A DNA stretch of 64,000 bases from contig SJOL01004811.1 of the NCBI GenBank assembly GCA_004794785.1, positions 109,341 to 173,340 of the forward strand, given 5' to 3'. The stretch comes from Opisthorchis felineus (Eukaryota; Platyhelminthes; Trematoda; Opisthorchiida; Opisthorchiidae). The position numbers were made by a program, and so were the translations under genes. Within the stretch, counting starts at the first letter, position 1, and the number at the start of each line of letters is the position of its first letter. The notes beneath the pieces were generated by a model. That model made no database searches, was not told the DNA's origin, and saw only the letters and a program-made list of their open reading frames with translations. This document shows positions 12,276-25,765 of this stretch, in pieces.

Positions 12276-15200
12276 TCGGTTGAAAGATTAGAGTTAATCG
12301 GAAGAAGTTCCATCTGTTTCGTATTGATCCCGACATTTAGGTGTTAAGTACCATTATTTTCGATATTGAGTACAAGGCGTCGCAATGAAAGACTAGAATT
12401 TTTCTGCTAATACGGCGGTCTCAGCTAGAATCAGCCCTCTGTAGTGAGTAGAGCTACTGCGAGTTACCAGCTCTTATCCCAGGTTGTCATAGCGCTATGC
12501 TAAATTGTCTGGATCGTCAGAATTCAAATGAATTGCACGAAACATCACCTTTCGCTGCATCTTCGACAACATTTCTTCTTCTGCGGACTGACACTGTTCC
12601 GCTTCTGCTGAGCCAAGACGCATCACTCGTTTTTGAGAAAATGTCAAGATATCTAACCTTAACTCAACAAATTTAATCTAAACTTGGTAAGCCACTTTAT
12701 TTTCACCCACTCATATTCAGCCTAGATGCAGCTCTGGCCAAATTCGTTTTCAATGAAAACGGCTTTTTACCGCCAAATCTCTGGTTCTCACAGAACAGGA
12801 CGGAGATAAAAAGCTGCAAATACTTTTCACAATTGTTTCTTCTGAGGTCAGTTTTGTGATAATGTAGTGGCCGCTTGATATGACATCTCCAAATCCGATA
12901 ACAGTGATTTATCGAATCTTACACGTGATCCAAAAGCTAGTGACATTGTCAGTGATGGCAGCTCCATTCGCAACCATTTGTGAGCTCTGCAGTCGAAAGG
13001 ATCAAGGAAGTATCTATACTAGTGTTTTGCAACCTCCCAGGAATTGGTGGGAAGTTTTACGAGTTTTTACGCAGTCAAATGTGCTTTAGATGACAGACGC
13101 TTAAAATTTCGCTGGGCTAAGTTGAACGGGAGGGGGGAAGACAAGAATACCAGAATTCGTGACTGGATAAGGGGCACTCAAGAGAGGCAGTTTGTCGGAA
13201 CCCTACACATGAGTTTTGAATGGATTCTTTACGAAAGCTCTTCGTTTACTGTTACGTGCAACAAGGTGAATGTCTTATTCAACGGAGGATAATATGCAGG
13301 CTTCTAGACTGAAAAAACAAACTACAACCATGGGAAAAAGAGCATTCGCAGTCATATGTGATTTCCCGGGGCACCCTAAGAAAATACAACTTGTCTGAAA
13401 AGCGCTGCTGGCTACCAAGACAGACGTTCCTCGCTGGTGTTCTTTGATGCCATAGCAGGATTTTATCTCACGCCAAGTCACAGGTTGTCGGTATTCCGGA
13501 TAGTTCCGTCCATAGCATACCGAGTATCTTCTGTCATCCGATTAGACGCATAGGTACGAAACATCGGTGGTCAAGAAATTCTGCAAATTAGTGAACATGC
13601 TGCACTCTGTAGATCAGAAATTTTACGAGTAATGACTCAATCGGAAATTAGGACACAAAAAGTCTGCTGTCCCGAGTTAGGATACTTCAGTTACGATCAT
13701 GGTCCGTAGGTGCAGCAGGGTTCAACTATAAATGCATAATGTTTTTCCTCACCAGCTTGACATCGTTTGGTGGCGGGTGAATAGTTTTCTGATTATGATC
13801 CGAATCACAGAATCATCCAGCAAACTGTCAAAATGTCCGCAGGGGCACGCACTTGGATACAAGCTGTTAGTACACGCAACGTTGCTGGCATTTTATGTAT
13901 CTCTCATTCACTCTCTTTTGCAATGTTATTCAGAGGAACACCAATTTTGTTTTTTCCTCTAGTTAGACATTTATATAATGAACAAGGATGAAACATCTTG
14001 GGCAAAAAGCAAAGAGGTCGCAGTTTAATCTTTATGGATAATACTACTAACAGCGCGCGAACATGTAAAGAAGAAAGCGGTCTGTAGCCAACTGGGAATA
14101 TGTCCGTGAGGATCACATTCCCAACATCTGCGTAGTAAGCTAATTGGGCCGAACAACAGTAACAGGATCTTGCCATAGAGAATGAACAATCCATGCTAAT
14201 CCGACAACAAATGTCGTACTAACAAATAGTGTCTAGTTGAAGTTCAGAATAAGAGGGAGTTTTACCTCATGTTGGTGTGGAAAATAAAGAGTGTCTCAGG
14301 AACAAGGAATTGGCAGTATGTGGGAGAAGATAGCCACACAAAGGGCTGTCATGGAAATATTAATACAGCCAGCGCAAAACACTGCAGTTTCACATGGTGA
14401 TCGGACATTAGCTCAATACATTCATTCAGATGCGCACTTTCAATGGCAGCATCAAGGAAAAACTTTGTTTAATTCGCTGGCGGAGAAGAATATCAGTCGG
14501 ATCGCTACTTTTTCAATCAGTATGTCATCACACAACGAACCGTAGTTGAGGTGAGTGGTATCATTTAAATCAAAATCTTGCCTGTCGCATGACCATTTCA
14601 GTTCATCTCACTTAATTGTGTCCCCAAAATAGACTGTATTTAGAGGGTTCATCCTTTCATTATTTCTAACTTGATAACCAAACATCCAAGTTAAAGTCAA
14701 CAAGTGACACTTTAACATGCTGCCTGATCATTTGTTTACATGAGATTAAGCTGGCTGTACAACGTCTTCCCAAATTATGCCCCCGACTCTGTCGTCCAAA
14801 TCACATATGTAACATAGAATTACTTCGAAATGAACAACTAACTGATCGACCTGCGGAGATGTGATTGAAATTAAAACGTGAGTTATATTTTCAGAGACCC
14901 AACAACTGTTTGTTGGAAAATACCACAGGTTTGATCAATACCTTGAGGTTGACTCAGTCGATGAGACCGATCAGATCCGATAGTTCGCGAAATTTGTTAA
15001 TAAATATAACCCGTAGGTACCAGATGTAATTACGATACATTTTAGCTCACATGACAAAGAGAGTGTAACTGAAAGCTTTTATCCGTTGTTTTTCCGACAA
15101 TTTGCCGACATTTTGACCAGATATTTTTTCCCTGGAGCACGTTCAAGCACATCCCCATGAGCTGTAGTTATCACGGTTGTTTGTTTACACTACTGACTGA

Positions 15201-16790
15201 TAACAAAAGTAGCTCGAATTATTAAAGTTTCCGCTAGCATGGGATGTATCAACCCTATCTACTCAGGTAACAGGTTCAGTACCCAACCAGTTGAAAGTTT
15301 GAGCGGCATGCGTTTATTGATCAATAGGACCAGATGCTTGGATCATAGATTGCTGGTTATTCACTCAAATGATTAAGTGATTTCCAATTCGGGAATATCA
15401 GTGAGTTTAGGTTATGGACAATCACTCCACATTGTTGTATGTGGGAAACGTTATTACAACGGTAACAGTAAACATATCTTGAATTGAGTGGGCGACCTCA
15501 AAGTACAATGCACGAAAGCAGTGTCTACCAAACAGAGGAATTAGAAGTGAAAATCACGCCCTCTGAAAGTAGGCTGTCCATTTTTCACCACCCAAAAGCC
15601 CAAAACAGATGACACTACGAGGCAGTACGTACATGAGAGGAATCTGTCTCGGCTTATACTCATTGCTGACCAGGTGAACTTTACTGTTGCTGATGACTTG
15701 GTCGCCGAAGAAACCTGAGGTGTGTGCAACAGAATGGATATCTCCTACGTAAAACTAGGTAGGCTGAATCGACCGGCCGGGAGTAGGTGTACAAACTGAA
15801 AGATACAAGTAAGCCTTACAGCGTCTTGGAATGTATTACATTCAGTGTAGGTAAGGGAAAGAAAGCTTTTCAGCTATCAGGGGCCAGGTTAACTTGGCTG
15901 TGTCTGCGCGCATTCTTTACATTCCACTTTTAATTTTTACTACCCTGCATGAAAGTTAGAATGGATATACCTAAAGCTGTTTGTGGAAGGTGGATACTCT
16001 TTTTCTGTCGAATGCTGAGAAGTTTTGGATGAAAAACTGTTCGTATGTATAACTAGTCCAAATGCTTTTATGGAGCCGCTGTGATATGACTCCGGCTATA
16101 GAGTCTCCTGCGGGAGTCATAGACAGGCTTTTACTCAGTCAGTTAATCTCTTTTATTGTTTTACTGGGCAACTGGACTTCTACGGGCAACAGACTAGGAA
16201 ACGGCACTACGATAAGACATCCTCCAGCCATTTTAGCACTGTTTACAGTCTAGAATCCGAGCACATTATTGATTTGCTGTTGGCAAAACAAAACAAGATG
16301 AGCTGGGTGGACAGCTTGTGTTTAACATGGTTGATGGTGAAGCAGTCATGAATAATGTGCTTCCTCGACCAAAGCCATTGTTAAACGAAGCTCCTTATCG
16401 GGCCTTCAGAACTGTACAATTTCTTTTCCGGAATCGAGCATTTTCAGAGGATTCGCAGTAGGTCTTTCACCACGTCAAACATAGTTGTGATTGTAAAATG
16501 TTCAGTTTTTAGTACTTTTCATGTTCGATCATTCAACTTCCGTCTACTAACAATCTAGGAAGTGGCTCAAAACTTGATAGTACGATCATTTTAGTGTTGT
16601 TTAAATTCCAATACTACTGCACGACAAGTGGACCCTAAAACTGCGACCTGGAGCGTCATGCATCGACAACGGTGAAGCTCAAGGTCATCACTGTGTGTCT
16701 GATATAGAAGCTAGAATATTTATTCGCAAACAAACGCCTCAGTACACTGTCCTAACTTACAGAACGCGATAAAAGTTTCCTAAAACTCTT
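12276..16790. other. Unassigned 4.5-kb stretch
   Basis: Scattered open frames of 60-96 codons occur on both strands without motifs, splice support or matches to the recognised repeats of this window. It probably consists of old, unrecognisable repeat or intronic DNA. Confidence 0.4.
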
Positions 16791-16850
16791 AATACTACCA
16801 AGGAACTATAAGTAACTAAGAAGGAAGCATACTTCGCACGACGATTGTAG
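16791..16850 (+). repeat. Dispersed repeat F, copy 2
   Basis: Counterpart of 11,917-11,976: AATACTACCAAGGAACTATA then ACGACGATTGT. Similarity fades on both sides. Confidence 0.5.
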
Positions 16851-17848
16851 CTTCCATCTGAGAAGTCGTTATTCGACGAGAAAATCGGGGTTCAGCCGGG
16901 AGCATAGGATGGGAAAGTACTTTTTAATAAACAAGGAAATAAGACACGGGAGTAGCATGAGATATCAATAGGAATGCAAAAGTGTACGTGAAATCCCGAG
17001 GATAAATAAACTGGCATAACTTTCCAATGGAAAAGTCAGTAGTTCCAAATGAGTTTTCGAGTGTGCCCATTGCCAGGTATTTCCGGTGGACACCGTGAAA
17101 AGCACGTACAAACAGTCGAGAGAACGGTTCTCCGGGTTTTACAATGTAAGCACCAACAGCTCTATTTGAAACCCACTTCCGTGCGACGCGAGGGGTGCAT
17201 GTCTCCGGAGTAGAAGAAGAAAAGAAGATCAGACGAAAATGTCTTGAAATGATCAGCGCCGTTTCAGGAAGACTTGGAAGATCAAAGGCGAAGAAATCAA
17301 CATTTTATATAATCTAAACGACTGAACGTTTCAAAATTCGTAAGTATAACGCGTTAAAATAAACCGTGAAATAAATGCACTTTAGAGCAAACAAGTATAA
17401 CTGAGGAGTGGCCAAAAATAACACCGTCTAACGTTTGTTTACATGAAGCGACAGAAAATTGTGCGACCGACCAAAAATGTGAAGAAGCAAATCAGCTCGT
17501 GAACTGAATAGTTTGTGGAAGAATTTGCCGACCCACAGTGGAAATTCAAAGAAAACGCAGGTGTCAAATTATAGGATAACGAGGCGAGCAAAGTCAGTGA
17601 CGACAATACACCAGTCATAATTATAGACATTTTCCTTTTGATAAATGCACTCATTTGCGCACCAGTTCAGTGTTCACGACATTCTTGCCTGAATCCCAGC
17701 TGAAACTCTCGTTTGTGATGTTCCTTTTCGGCTGAATGTGCTTCATTTGGCCGCCTCATGTTTCATTTGATACGATAGTTAAGATATCGCAATACATCAT
17801 ATAAAATTAGCTGAAAACCCTTCCACATTTCAGGAACACTTTTGCCTT

Positions 17849-17925
17849 GTTGGGACACATTAGATAGGCACAGTCCCCCGAGTTTTCGTCAACCTAATTT
17901 TCTGCTAGAACCCAAATTGCAACAA
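17849..17925 (-). repeat. Fragment of Penelope-type terminal repeat
   Basis: The plus-strand text GGCACAGTCCCCCGAGTTTT, TCGTCAACC and GAACCCAAATTG matches the flank of the ribozyme-bearing repeat at 26.34-26.40 kb. The ribozyme part is worn (ACATTAGATAGG in place of TCATCAGGCAGG) and the half with GAAAC is missing. The fragment lies 2 kb upstream of the Penelope-like coding region but in the opposite orientation. Confidence 0.6.
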
Positions 17926-17929
17926 ATTC

Positions 17930-19904
17930 GACCAATACGCCCATTTTCAAAAAGTAATTCAATCAAGGGTCTCTCCTAACCAGCAAGGGAAAAAACGAAG
18001 GTGGGTTGTCGAAAAGCTTTTATCAGCCATACAAGTAGTGTGTTACGTCTATGCAATGTTCCTTCTGTCCTTAAAGTCGTACGAGATGCATGGAGCTAGC
18101 AGTCCCGCTGAGGACAGTGACTTCTCAGTTGACAAAATGGGTTATTTAAATTAGGAACCAGATTGGAGAAGTCAAAATCAAACTAGCAAATGTCGTATGT
18201 GGAAAATGTGTGCTCACTTGAGGACATTCAACCATATGGAGGGAGCTGCTTGTATAAGCATGGAGGCCGTATAAGAACCGTATTGTAAAGATGAATACTT
18301 GATCGTCAGTATGCAAACGACGGAAGAGTTGAAGCTTGGAGGAATACAAGTTCCAGAAGTTCGTGAGCACACGAGCAAGTTGGATCCTATTTGTGATTGG
18401 CTTATAAATCAAGTCTAGGAGAACTGAGAAGAAGAAAAATGGTTCCCGTATGACCGTATTAAGACCACCAGTTATGACAGAGAATCAACCAGTAGTTTTA
18501 GATGCACAAAGATAGTAGGAAGAAGCAAGAAGAATAAAGGAAAATTCAACTACTGTGATGGTAAAAGCTTAGTGGACAAAAATTCCTGATAGGTGAGTAG
18601 TAATCTGGGTGTGTGGTTGGCAACAAAACACTCAACACCGATACCAGAATACTGAAAGTAGGCTGACCATCTTGTTCAGACGGTGTAAACGGGCTCAACC
18701 ACCCCAGTTTTGATTACATTTTTGAGTATGTACCAATTTTTCTGAGAAAGCAACCTATATTCAAACATTCCATGTACTTTGGCACTTGTCTGACACTCAT
18801 GCATCGGCGTCATCCGAATCAAATACCGGTTCGATTCAGATATGCTCCTGTATAACTGCGACCTGCACGATGATGTCGTGCAGACATATTTGCATTCTAT
18901 CAAGTTAAACTGACATGCTTCCGACACTTGAATCAATGGTTACCTCGCACAGAGAGATGAAGTTCCTAAAGTTCCTGATTGTAATTGCGTGGAATGACCG
19001 ACGCTAAGTATGTTGGAATGTAAAGAACAATAAAAAATGAGAGTAGCCGACTAATTTCCATGAAATTTCTCTGTCCGTTTGGCCTGAGAAAAACGGGTTT
19101 GGTTGGATTGGATTCATAGCGACTGCTTATAGACAACAATTTCCAGTAAGATTTTGTACGGGTTCCCTAAGTAATAATTTCCTTGTCTGCTGTGCAGCCC
19201 TTCCCAATGGTGAGCTCAGTCACAGATGTCAACTGATGACGTCACTCCATAAGTTGCCTTGAAAAATGGCAAAACTGAGTTTGGCTCGTCCTAATCAGGT
19301 AAGAACTCAACTGTTGAAAAATAAGCATAGTGTAAACGTATCTGACAAAGCATCCTATATGCTTTTGGAAAAATTATAAAACGTTTATTTAAATGTTTAG
19401 CCATTTTTTACTACCAGGTCTTTCTTTACTAAGACGGAGATGGTACAATTCTTATCGGACCTCTCTCTGTGCTTTTAAACCAAAGGTTGCATTCTACCAG
19501 ATCTTTTTGTTTTGAAGAGGCAACGACTGTTTCAATTTGGGATGCGCAAGGCGTGTGTAAATGTGGGCAAAAATGTCAGTTTTGCTTAAAGATACCCGAG
19601 TCTGAGACCCTTTTAGCGATCGAAACTTATCGTGTGCCTGTAATTCAGTTGTGGGGTTTGTTTCATGCCAGCATCAAGTGTGCTTTTGAGATCAATGTAT
19701 CCTTAATCAGCTGGTGGTCTGAATCCTCTCTTTGCAGTAGTTCTCTCCACCTATCGAGTTTTGCCGGGATACCCGAATTAAGCTTATCTGACTATCGGTT
19801 ATATCGTTTGACTGGCTTTTGTCTCACCCAATAAACCGAGGCAAATGTGCACCAGAAGGTACGGAATATGATGTCTTAAACAGTACGGAAACATTGATAC
19901 CTAT
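17930..19904. other. Unassigned stretch upstream of the Penelope-like element
   Basis: A 121-codon plus-strand frame at 19,469-19,834 ends 70 bases before the first recognised Penelope RT residues. It could be an N-terminal remnant of the element, but no motif shows it. The rest contains only short frames. Confidence 0.35.
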
Positions 19905-21335
19905 ACTTTCGGGAGTTATGGCCCTACCGCCTTTATGGTCACCCGAAAGTGCAAAAATCCGGCCTAGCTCTCAGGCCTAACCGCGATATGTTTAATTCTC
20001 CTTATCACTCCTTGGCTAAATGGCTTGTCAGTCTATTAGAAATAATCAGGAGAGGAGTATCGACACAGCCTGAGAGACAGGTTTGATTTCGTCGATCAGA
20101 TTAAAGATCTGAAGATCGATGAACACTCTGTTCTCCCTGGACGTCGAGTAATTGTTTACTAACATACCACTCATTGAGACAATAGATGGTGTTTGTGACT
20201 TAACTGATTGCAACGGTAAAGATATTGTCATTCCCACCTCGGATCTTAAGAAATTACTGCTGCTCTGTACCTACAATGTTCAGTTTGCTTTCAACAAGCA
20301 AATTTATCGGCAGAAGGACGGGAGAGCGATTTGGTCTCCTTTAGGTCTGGTGTTGACAGATTTCTTTATGACCAAATTCGAGAATCAAAAAGTAAGCGCA
20401 CTCATTTTATTGCGGCTACGTGGACGACATCTTCGCAATTGCCGACGAAACTATCAGCACAACAGTCGTGCTAAGCAGTTTCAATTCAGTCCATACTAGC
20501 ATCATTGTGACTATCGAGCCAAAACAGAAACGACAGTTAAGTTTCCTCGACGTCAGTATTAAAAGAAGACTTACGGGACCATTGAGCGCAAACTCCACAG
20601 AAAGTAAACGTGGAAATGTCAGTGTATTCACTTCGATAGCTTCGTTCCTTTGCAACAGAAATGTAACATATTTAGATGCCTGACTGAGAGAGCAATAAAT
20701 ATATGTTCCTCCGACTGCTTACAAGGGGTACTAAAGTTCCTGGGACGCACAGTCCTGTAGAACGGATATCCTGAACGGTTCGTACTCAAGACTATGCAAT
20801 CTGTAAGATCCAAACCTAAACAATGTTCATTTGCGAAAAAGCCCGTCTACAGGAGGCTCCCATTCAAACGTCACCCCGTTGCTGAATTAGTTACCAGAAG
20901 GCTTAGAAACTCTGTTGACACAACATACATGGCTGCTAATCTGTACTTGAGCCTCAATTCCATCCCACTATCAAGTTTCGTTTGAAGGACGGATTGCCAC
21001 GTTCTACCACCAGCTTTTGTGTGCACTCATTTGTATGCTCGTGCCAAGCATCATACATCGGTCGTACGACAAGGAATTTGTCGGACAGAATGCGAGAACG
21101 TAACCCCGTGTCTCTGAGTCGTAGTTGGAAGAAACCAAGCCCAAGTGCAATTGCATCACAGTTGGCCGAAATCACCGACAAAGGGCAAGCCTTCGATAGC
21201 ATACACCATGTAACTCTGAACCGATCACGACTGGTACAGTCTGGACTAACATCGATCTCATTGGAGATTGGAATCCGAATGCTGGACATCAAATTTCGTG
21301 TCCAAAAGAAACTTGTTCGACCTCTAAACTTAAAC
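19905..21335 (+). mobile_element. Penelope-like element: reverse transcriptase plus GIY-YIG endonuclease, decayed
   Basis: The order of motifs is that of Penelope-like retroelements. Early RT: YGHPKVQKSGLALRPN then FNSPYHSLAKWLVSLLE (19,925-20,040). Motif A: FSLDVE, a stop, then LFTNIPL (about 20,131-20,175). Motif B: QKDGRAIWSPLGL and DFFMTKFEN (about 20,312-20,390). Motif C: YVDDIFAIADE (about 20,417-20,450), with the catalytic D pair kept. Thumb: QLSFLDVSI. C-terminal endonuclease: CSCQASYIGRTTRNLSDRM (about 21,025-21,095), which holds the Y-IG-R core of GIY-YIG nucleases and the cysteine pair typical of Penelope elements, then LCVQKRL-like FRVQKKLVRPLNLNW. A stop inside motif A and at least three frame changes make it inactive. 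The enzyme class copies RNA into DNA at nicked chromosomal ends. Its 5' part is not recognisable. Confidence 0.9.
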
Positions 21336-21399
21336 TGGTCTGCGAAAACTCCTATCCAACAAGCATGTCTGACTTGACGCCACTTACTTGATTTCATGA

Positions 21400-23503
21400 C
21401 CCATTGACCTACTACTCATTCAAATCCCCTTCCTTTGATTTTCATTTCACTAAAAAGTACGTACCCCGATTTTAAGCCTTTTCGGTAGTTTCTGGTCATA
21501 AAAATTTGTGATGCATTAACCAAGAGATAATATCATAGGAAGCATGCTTTGTTTGCTACCCTTGTTCTTATCATGACATCCAGGGGTATTTTCAACCACT
21601 TGGAAATACTGTTAGAGCCGTCAATGAAGACAACCATCTGGTTTACAAACTCTGGAAAGCCAACTACCAGTTTCGACCTTTTACGGGTTATTCAGCAACG
21701 CCCCACATCGCCCCACCATACAACATCGCGTTAATGGTGTCGCCTCAATGGGTGATCAAGCGTTGGAAATTAACTTATCTATAGCCGCCCTCTGGTCAAC
21801 AAACTCAGCTCCCTTCATTATTTGTCTCAAGTAATTTCCTCAAGCATGAGGCATACTTGTTGAATGTTACTCAACCAAGTATCGCCATTCAGGTTCAAAA
21901 GGAACTCCGCAGGTATCTTCATCCGGTTTGCGCATCAGTAGTTGTAGTTGACAAAGATAAAACAGGTCACGCATAACAGTGAAAACTGAACAGGTAGCCT
22001 TCACGGACTCAAGGATGAGTGACCGTAAGATAAGTATATACTCCCGTCAGTAAAAGTTGTTCAAGGTGAAGCGCGATCCTGAGAAGTTTAGTCGTACCAG
22101 CGGTTGTATCCGTATAGGATTTCACCAGATGGACATCTAGGGGTCGGAAAATTAATCATTTAGACAATGGTTTCAGGCTGCCATCCTCTGAACTGCGCGT
22201 CTGAACTTTCTCTGTAGAGTGACTACTCACGAGTAGGCAGACGATCAACCATTATTTATCGAACGCTGGTGATAGACAAACAGAAGAAGCGTGTGACTGG
22301 AATGCATGTTTTTTTTAGTTAGGTAGATATGAGACGTCCATATGCTGCTGCGACGCGCTCAGGAAATACTGTGGACTGTAGCACATCCGAAGTCCATAAA
22401 GTTACAAGAATATCTTTGGAGGAAAAATGGTCTCGTCCAAGAGAGAACGAATTGGATTGCGAACCGCATCACCTGGAGCTTCAGGTCAAACTTACTGTTT
22501 TATGGTAAAGAGAAAGGTTGCGTCAGGAAGACAGTGCTAACTTCAACCACGAACCGAGCTGTGAAGCTTGCAGTGTAGGTGGTTGGCGGTGTCAGTTTGC
22601 CAGTCGTTGAATTCAACCGGCAGCTTTTTTCGGTCATGCAATAAATTTGACCAACAACATTCTCCTGCCTTTCCTGAAGGCCGTGCATGGACCGAGGACC
22701 AACAATGCCAAACCTGGTAGTGCTCTGCTAGAAAGGCTGTGGTAACCCCTACCTGGGAAGGGCCTTGTCTCAGAGGAGTACGTATTTGACGAGAATAGTG
22801 CCCTACTATAAATGAACCATTAGTTAAAAAGATCGTTTAGTTCGGTTGCTTTACGGGTACTTTGTACATGAAGCGCTCTTACTTTAATTTAAGATTCCTT
22901 CATCTGGTTAGCACACAGTGTGCGTATTTTTACTGCTTTAGGCTGTTTGAGGGCCTAATCCGCGAAGGTAATAGAAGGATATGAACTCTAATCCGTATCA
23001 GACGCACTGTACGGCTGCGGGCTTCGTGAATGCACTGAAGTAGAAATACCTCAAAATGAGACCGATATCGAGTGGGTCCGAAGAGACTACTTTCTGACGT
23101 AGACTCAACTTACAAGTATGCGTTTTGGCATAAATCTCGAGAAGAACTTTCTGACCAACAACTCGCAAGCCCATTGATTTTGGAGGTTTGTCTACATCAT
23201 TTTGGCCCCCTCGTGTGCCTGTATGAACTAGGTAACAAACTCCAGTGAATTCCTAAAGAAGAAAAAAGCAAATTAGGATAGCTCACTCCTTAGTTTGAAA
23301 AATTAGTGTTAGAAATTCTAGATTTTGACATCCGTAATTTACCGTAAACTCCCGTATCAAACCGTAAGCTATGAAACGATAATCATATCTAAATTCCTAC
23401 AGCCCGGTGTCTGTGAGACCAGTGTCAGCGAACCTTTACTACCTACCCATACTCCTATGCTCAGACCAGACCACACGTACACGGATAGCTTCGTCTGGTT
23501 TCA
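21400..23503. other. Unassigned stretch downstream of the Penelope-like element
   Basis: The first 80 bases may be 3' untranslated sequence of the element. Beyond that I see short frames only (up to 78 codons) and no recognised repeats. Confidence 0.4.
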
Positions 23504-23640
23504 CCACTGACACGTAGATATAATGAACTATCACGGACTGCACACCTTGCTCAAACTTTCTTTCAATAAGCTGCATACCTTGCACGTTCCTCCAAGCCCA
23601 ATAATGAGGACAGTGGTCTTCAAATTTGACACGCAGCGTC
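23504..23640 (+). repeat. Dispersed repeat E, copy 1
   Basis: ACTGACACGTAG, then GCATACCTTGCACGT and GGACAGTGGTCTTCAAATTT, ending in GACACGCAG, matches 38,596-38,727 in order and orientation. Identity of the family is unknown. Confidence 0.6.
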
Positions 23641-24987
23641 TAAAGTCTGAACAAACCAACTAAGAGTGTAACCAGTGCGATCGAATACGAGTATTTTAGA
23701 AATAATATCGCACTAGTGGTTGCATGCTGTCATCACATGTTAAGAACTAGAAACAATAAAAAGGAGCAGTTCGTGTGCCGTGGAACTATGCAAATATGGT
23801 TAGTCAAGAATGACGAGTTTACCCGAAACGGGTAAGATTTATCTGGTTCCGTAAAAGCTGTTCAGTTGCTTTCTGACTACTGAGCGGTACACCAGGACAC
23901 GAGCTACTCAAATTAGGCATCGTGGCCAAGCATTCGTGCACAAAGTAACTACACCACCAAAGTTTACAACATAGTTTAGAGTACAAATTGCTGGCATCCA
24001 AATCGGATTTACTGGTCAGCAGTGGTCGAGTAGCTGGTCGAGTAACCTACGCGCTGTTGGAGAGCCACGGACAAATTGCATGGAGCAGAATGTGGTGCTG
24101 CAGGCAAGCCGATGTAATTCCCAGAAAATAAGATCGTCAGGCAAACTTGCAGAGATATATCCCAATCCATCAACCGGCGTAAACACGATGAACACCAAAA
24201 CAAGTTACCGAATTAGCATTAAGGTGCCAACGTCAATTCCTTTAAGGTTCAGCGCAACATCGCAAGTCCCCCAGAAGGGCACCACACAGAGGTAACTGAG
24301 AGTCGCCAATTACCACAACGTCAAAGTGGTCACGGATAGCCTGGCGTTATCTCATTCACCACTCGGTCAATGATGCTGTCATTCTTAGGATGACAATATC
24401 GGACAGGCACGAATCAGGAAACGGAACAGGTGCTGATGTCTAGCAGATGGACTGTCGAGTATGCTGGGGGGCCACAAAGCCGATCCAGCTTAAGCACATG
24501 CGTCCACACATTGTACAGTACGAACGTATTCGGCCGTACTGAGCCTTGAATTTCAATCAGCCTACAGGTAAAACAAACGAGCAAGAGAGACTTGGCCACT
24601 GACTATGGAATAGCCATTAGAAAGAACCCGGTTGCAATTTTATGTTCCTTGTTTTCGTGGATACAATTTCAACCAAACCCGTAATTACCTACCCTTAAAC
24701 AAATTCTCTCCTTTTGTGAATCTTCACATGACATACCAATCAATGACGTTCAGTCATTATTGTTCAGTAGCGATGTTCTGACATATCTGAACCGTAGCCA
24801 GTACTCAAACTTGAAAGCCAGTTTCATCGTCCGTTGCTCAAAAATAAACTGTTTATTAAATGTAGGATCAGGACTCACATTACCATATGACCTACCCCAG
24901 TAGTATATGCCTAGAGCTATCAAGACCTTCCAAAGCGCTGTCGGAATTTTCATCTAAGATGGAGATTCTCTGTGGAGTTTTCATCCT
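23641..24987. other. Unassigned, no supported gene
   Basis: Short frames of 60-71 codons on both strands only, without motifs or repeat matches. Confidence 0.45.
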
Positions 24988-25110
24988 TTAAGTGAAGCAA
25001 ATCTAACCTGAAAAGCCGGGAAGCGCTATACGGCTGCTTCATCCTCACTGGAAATCGTCATCAGTGCGCATCTCACGAAATGCTTCGCACTTCCTTGGTT
25101 CGCAGTGACC
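24988..25110 (-). repeat. SINE family B, 3' body fragment, reverse
   Basis: On the minus strand: GATGCGCACTGATGACGATT, GAGGATGAAGCAGCCGTATA and GCGCTTCCCGGC, the best-preserved body of the family in this window. The tRNA-like head is missing. Confidence 0.7.
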
Positions 25111-25339
25111 CCTTTTCGTTGAGAACTTTTTGAAGTAGACACTCCAACGTTTACCGCCTCAAGCTAAGCTTATCCTGACCATTTTTCACCAATAAGCCTA
25201 CTTTGTGCGCCGTCGGAAGTAACACTGTTGTGCATGTGTCAGGGTTTTGCGAAACCTCTTCAAAGTGAACATTCAGTCATCCAGGCACAGTAACGCCATG
25301 TACGTAAACGTACTCCGATCACCCAATCAACAATGAAGC

Positions 25340-25527
25340 AATCGTTCAGCTGTAACACCATTTCGGTCCTTAGGTGCCTGCCACCTGAAGCAAGCTTGGG
25401 GTCTGAGATGCTACTAGGTTACCCAAGCCTGGACAGGAGCAGTCAAAATGCCGAGATTGGGTTCGAACCATGGACCTTCTGGTCAGTAAGTTGCAACCAT
25501 AACCACTGAACTACCTCGAGCTCTGAC
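25340..25527 (-). repeat. SINE family A, copy 2, reverse
   Basis: On the minus strand: GAGGTAGTTCAGTGGTTATG (A box) and GGTTCGAACCC (B box), then the family body with TGTCCAGGCTTGGGTAACC, GGTGTTACAGCTGAACGATT. The B box is closer to consensus than in copy 1. Confidence 0.85.
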
Positions 25528-25765
25528 CACACAGTTCCTCGTCCACTTCCAACATGTGGTTGAGACCACGGATTTTACTATTCTCGAAGATTAGATTCCG
25601 TACGCATAACGCGACACGCTCATAAGTGAAACGCATTTAGACCTCCCATTATGAAAAACACTGCATTTGCACTTCCATTGCGCTAAAATAAATCAGGCTT
25701 TACAGACACAATATCCACATTGACCAGGCTAAGTCTATAATGAAAGGATGTTACGTTCTTATCAA

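Noticed and set aside
24988..25110. Hammerhead-like CTGATGA ... GAAGC/GAAAC in the SINE B body (minus strand)
   Set aside because: The bases between do not form a flush stem II and no cleavage triplet or stem III follows; other family B copies do not support pairing.
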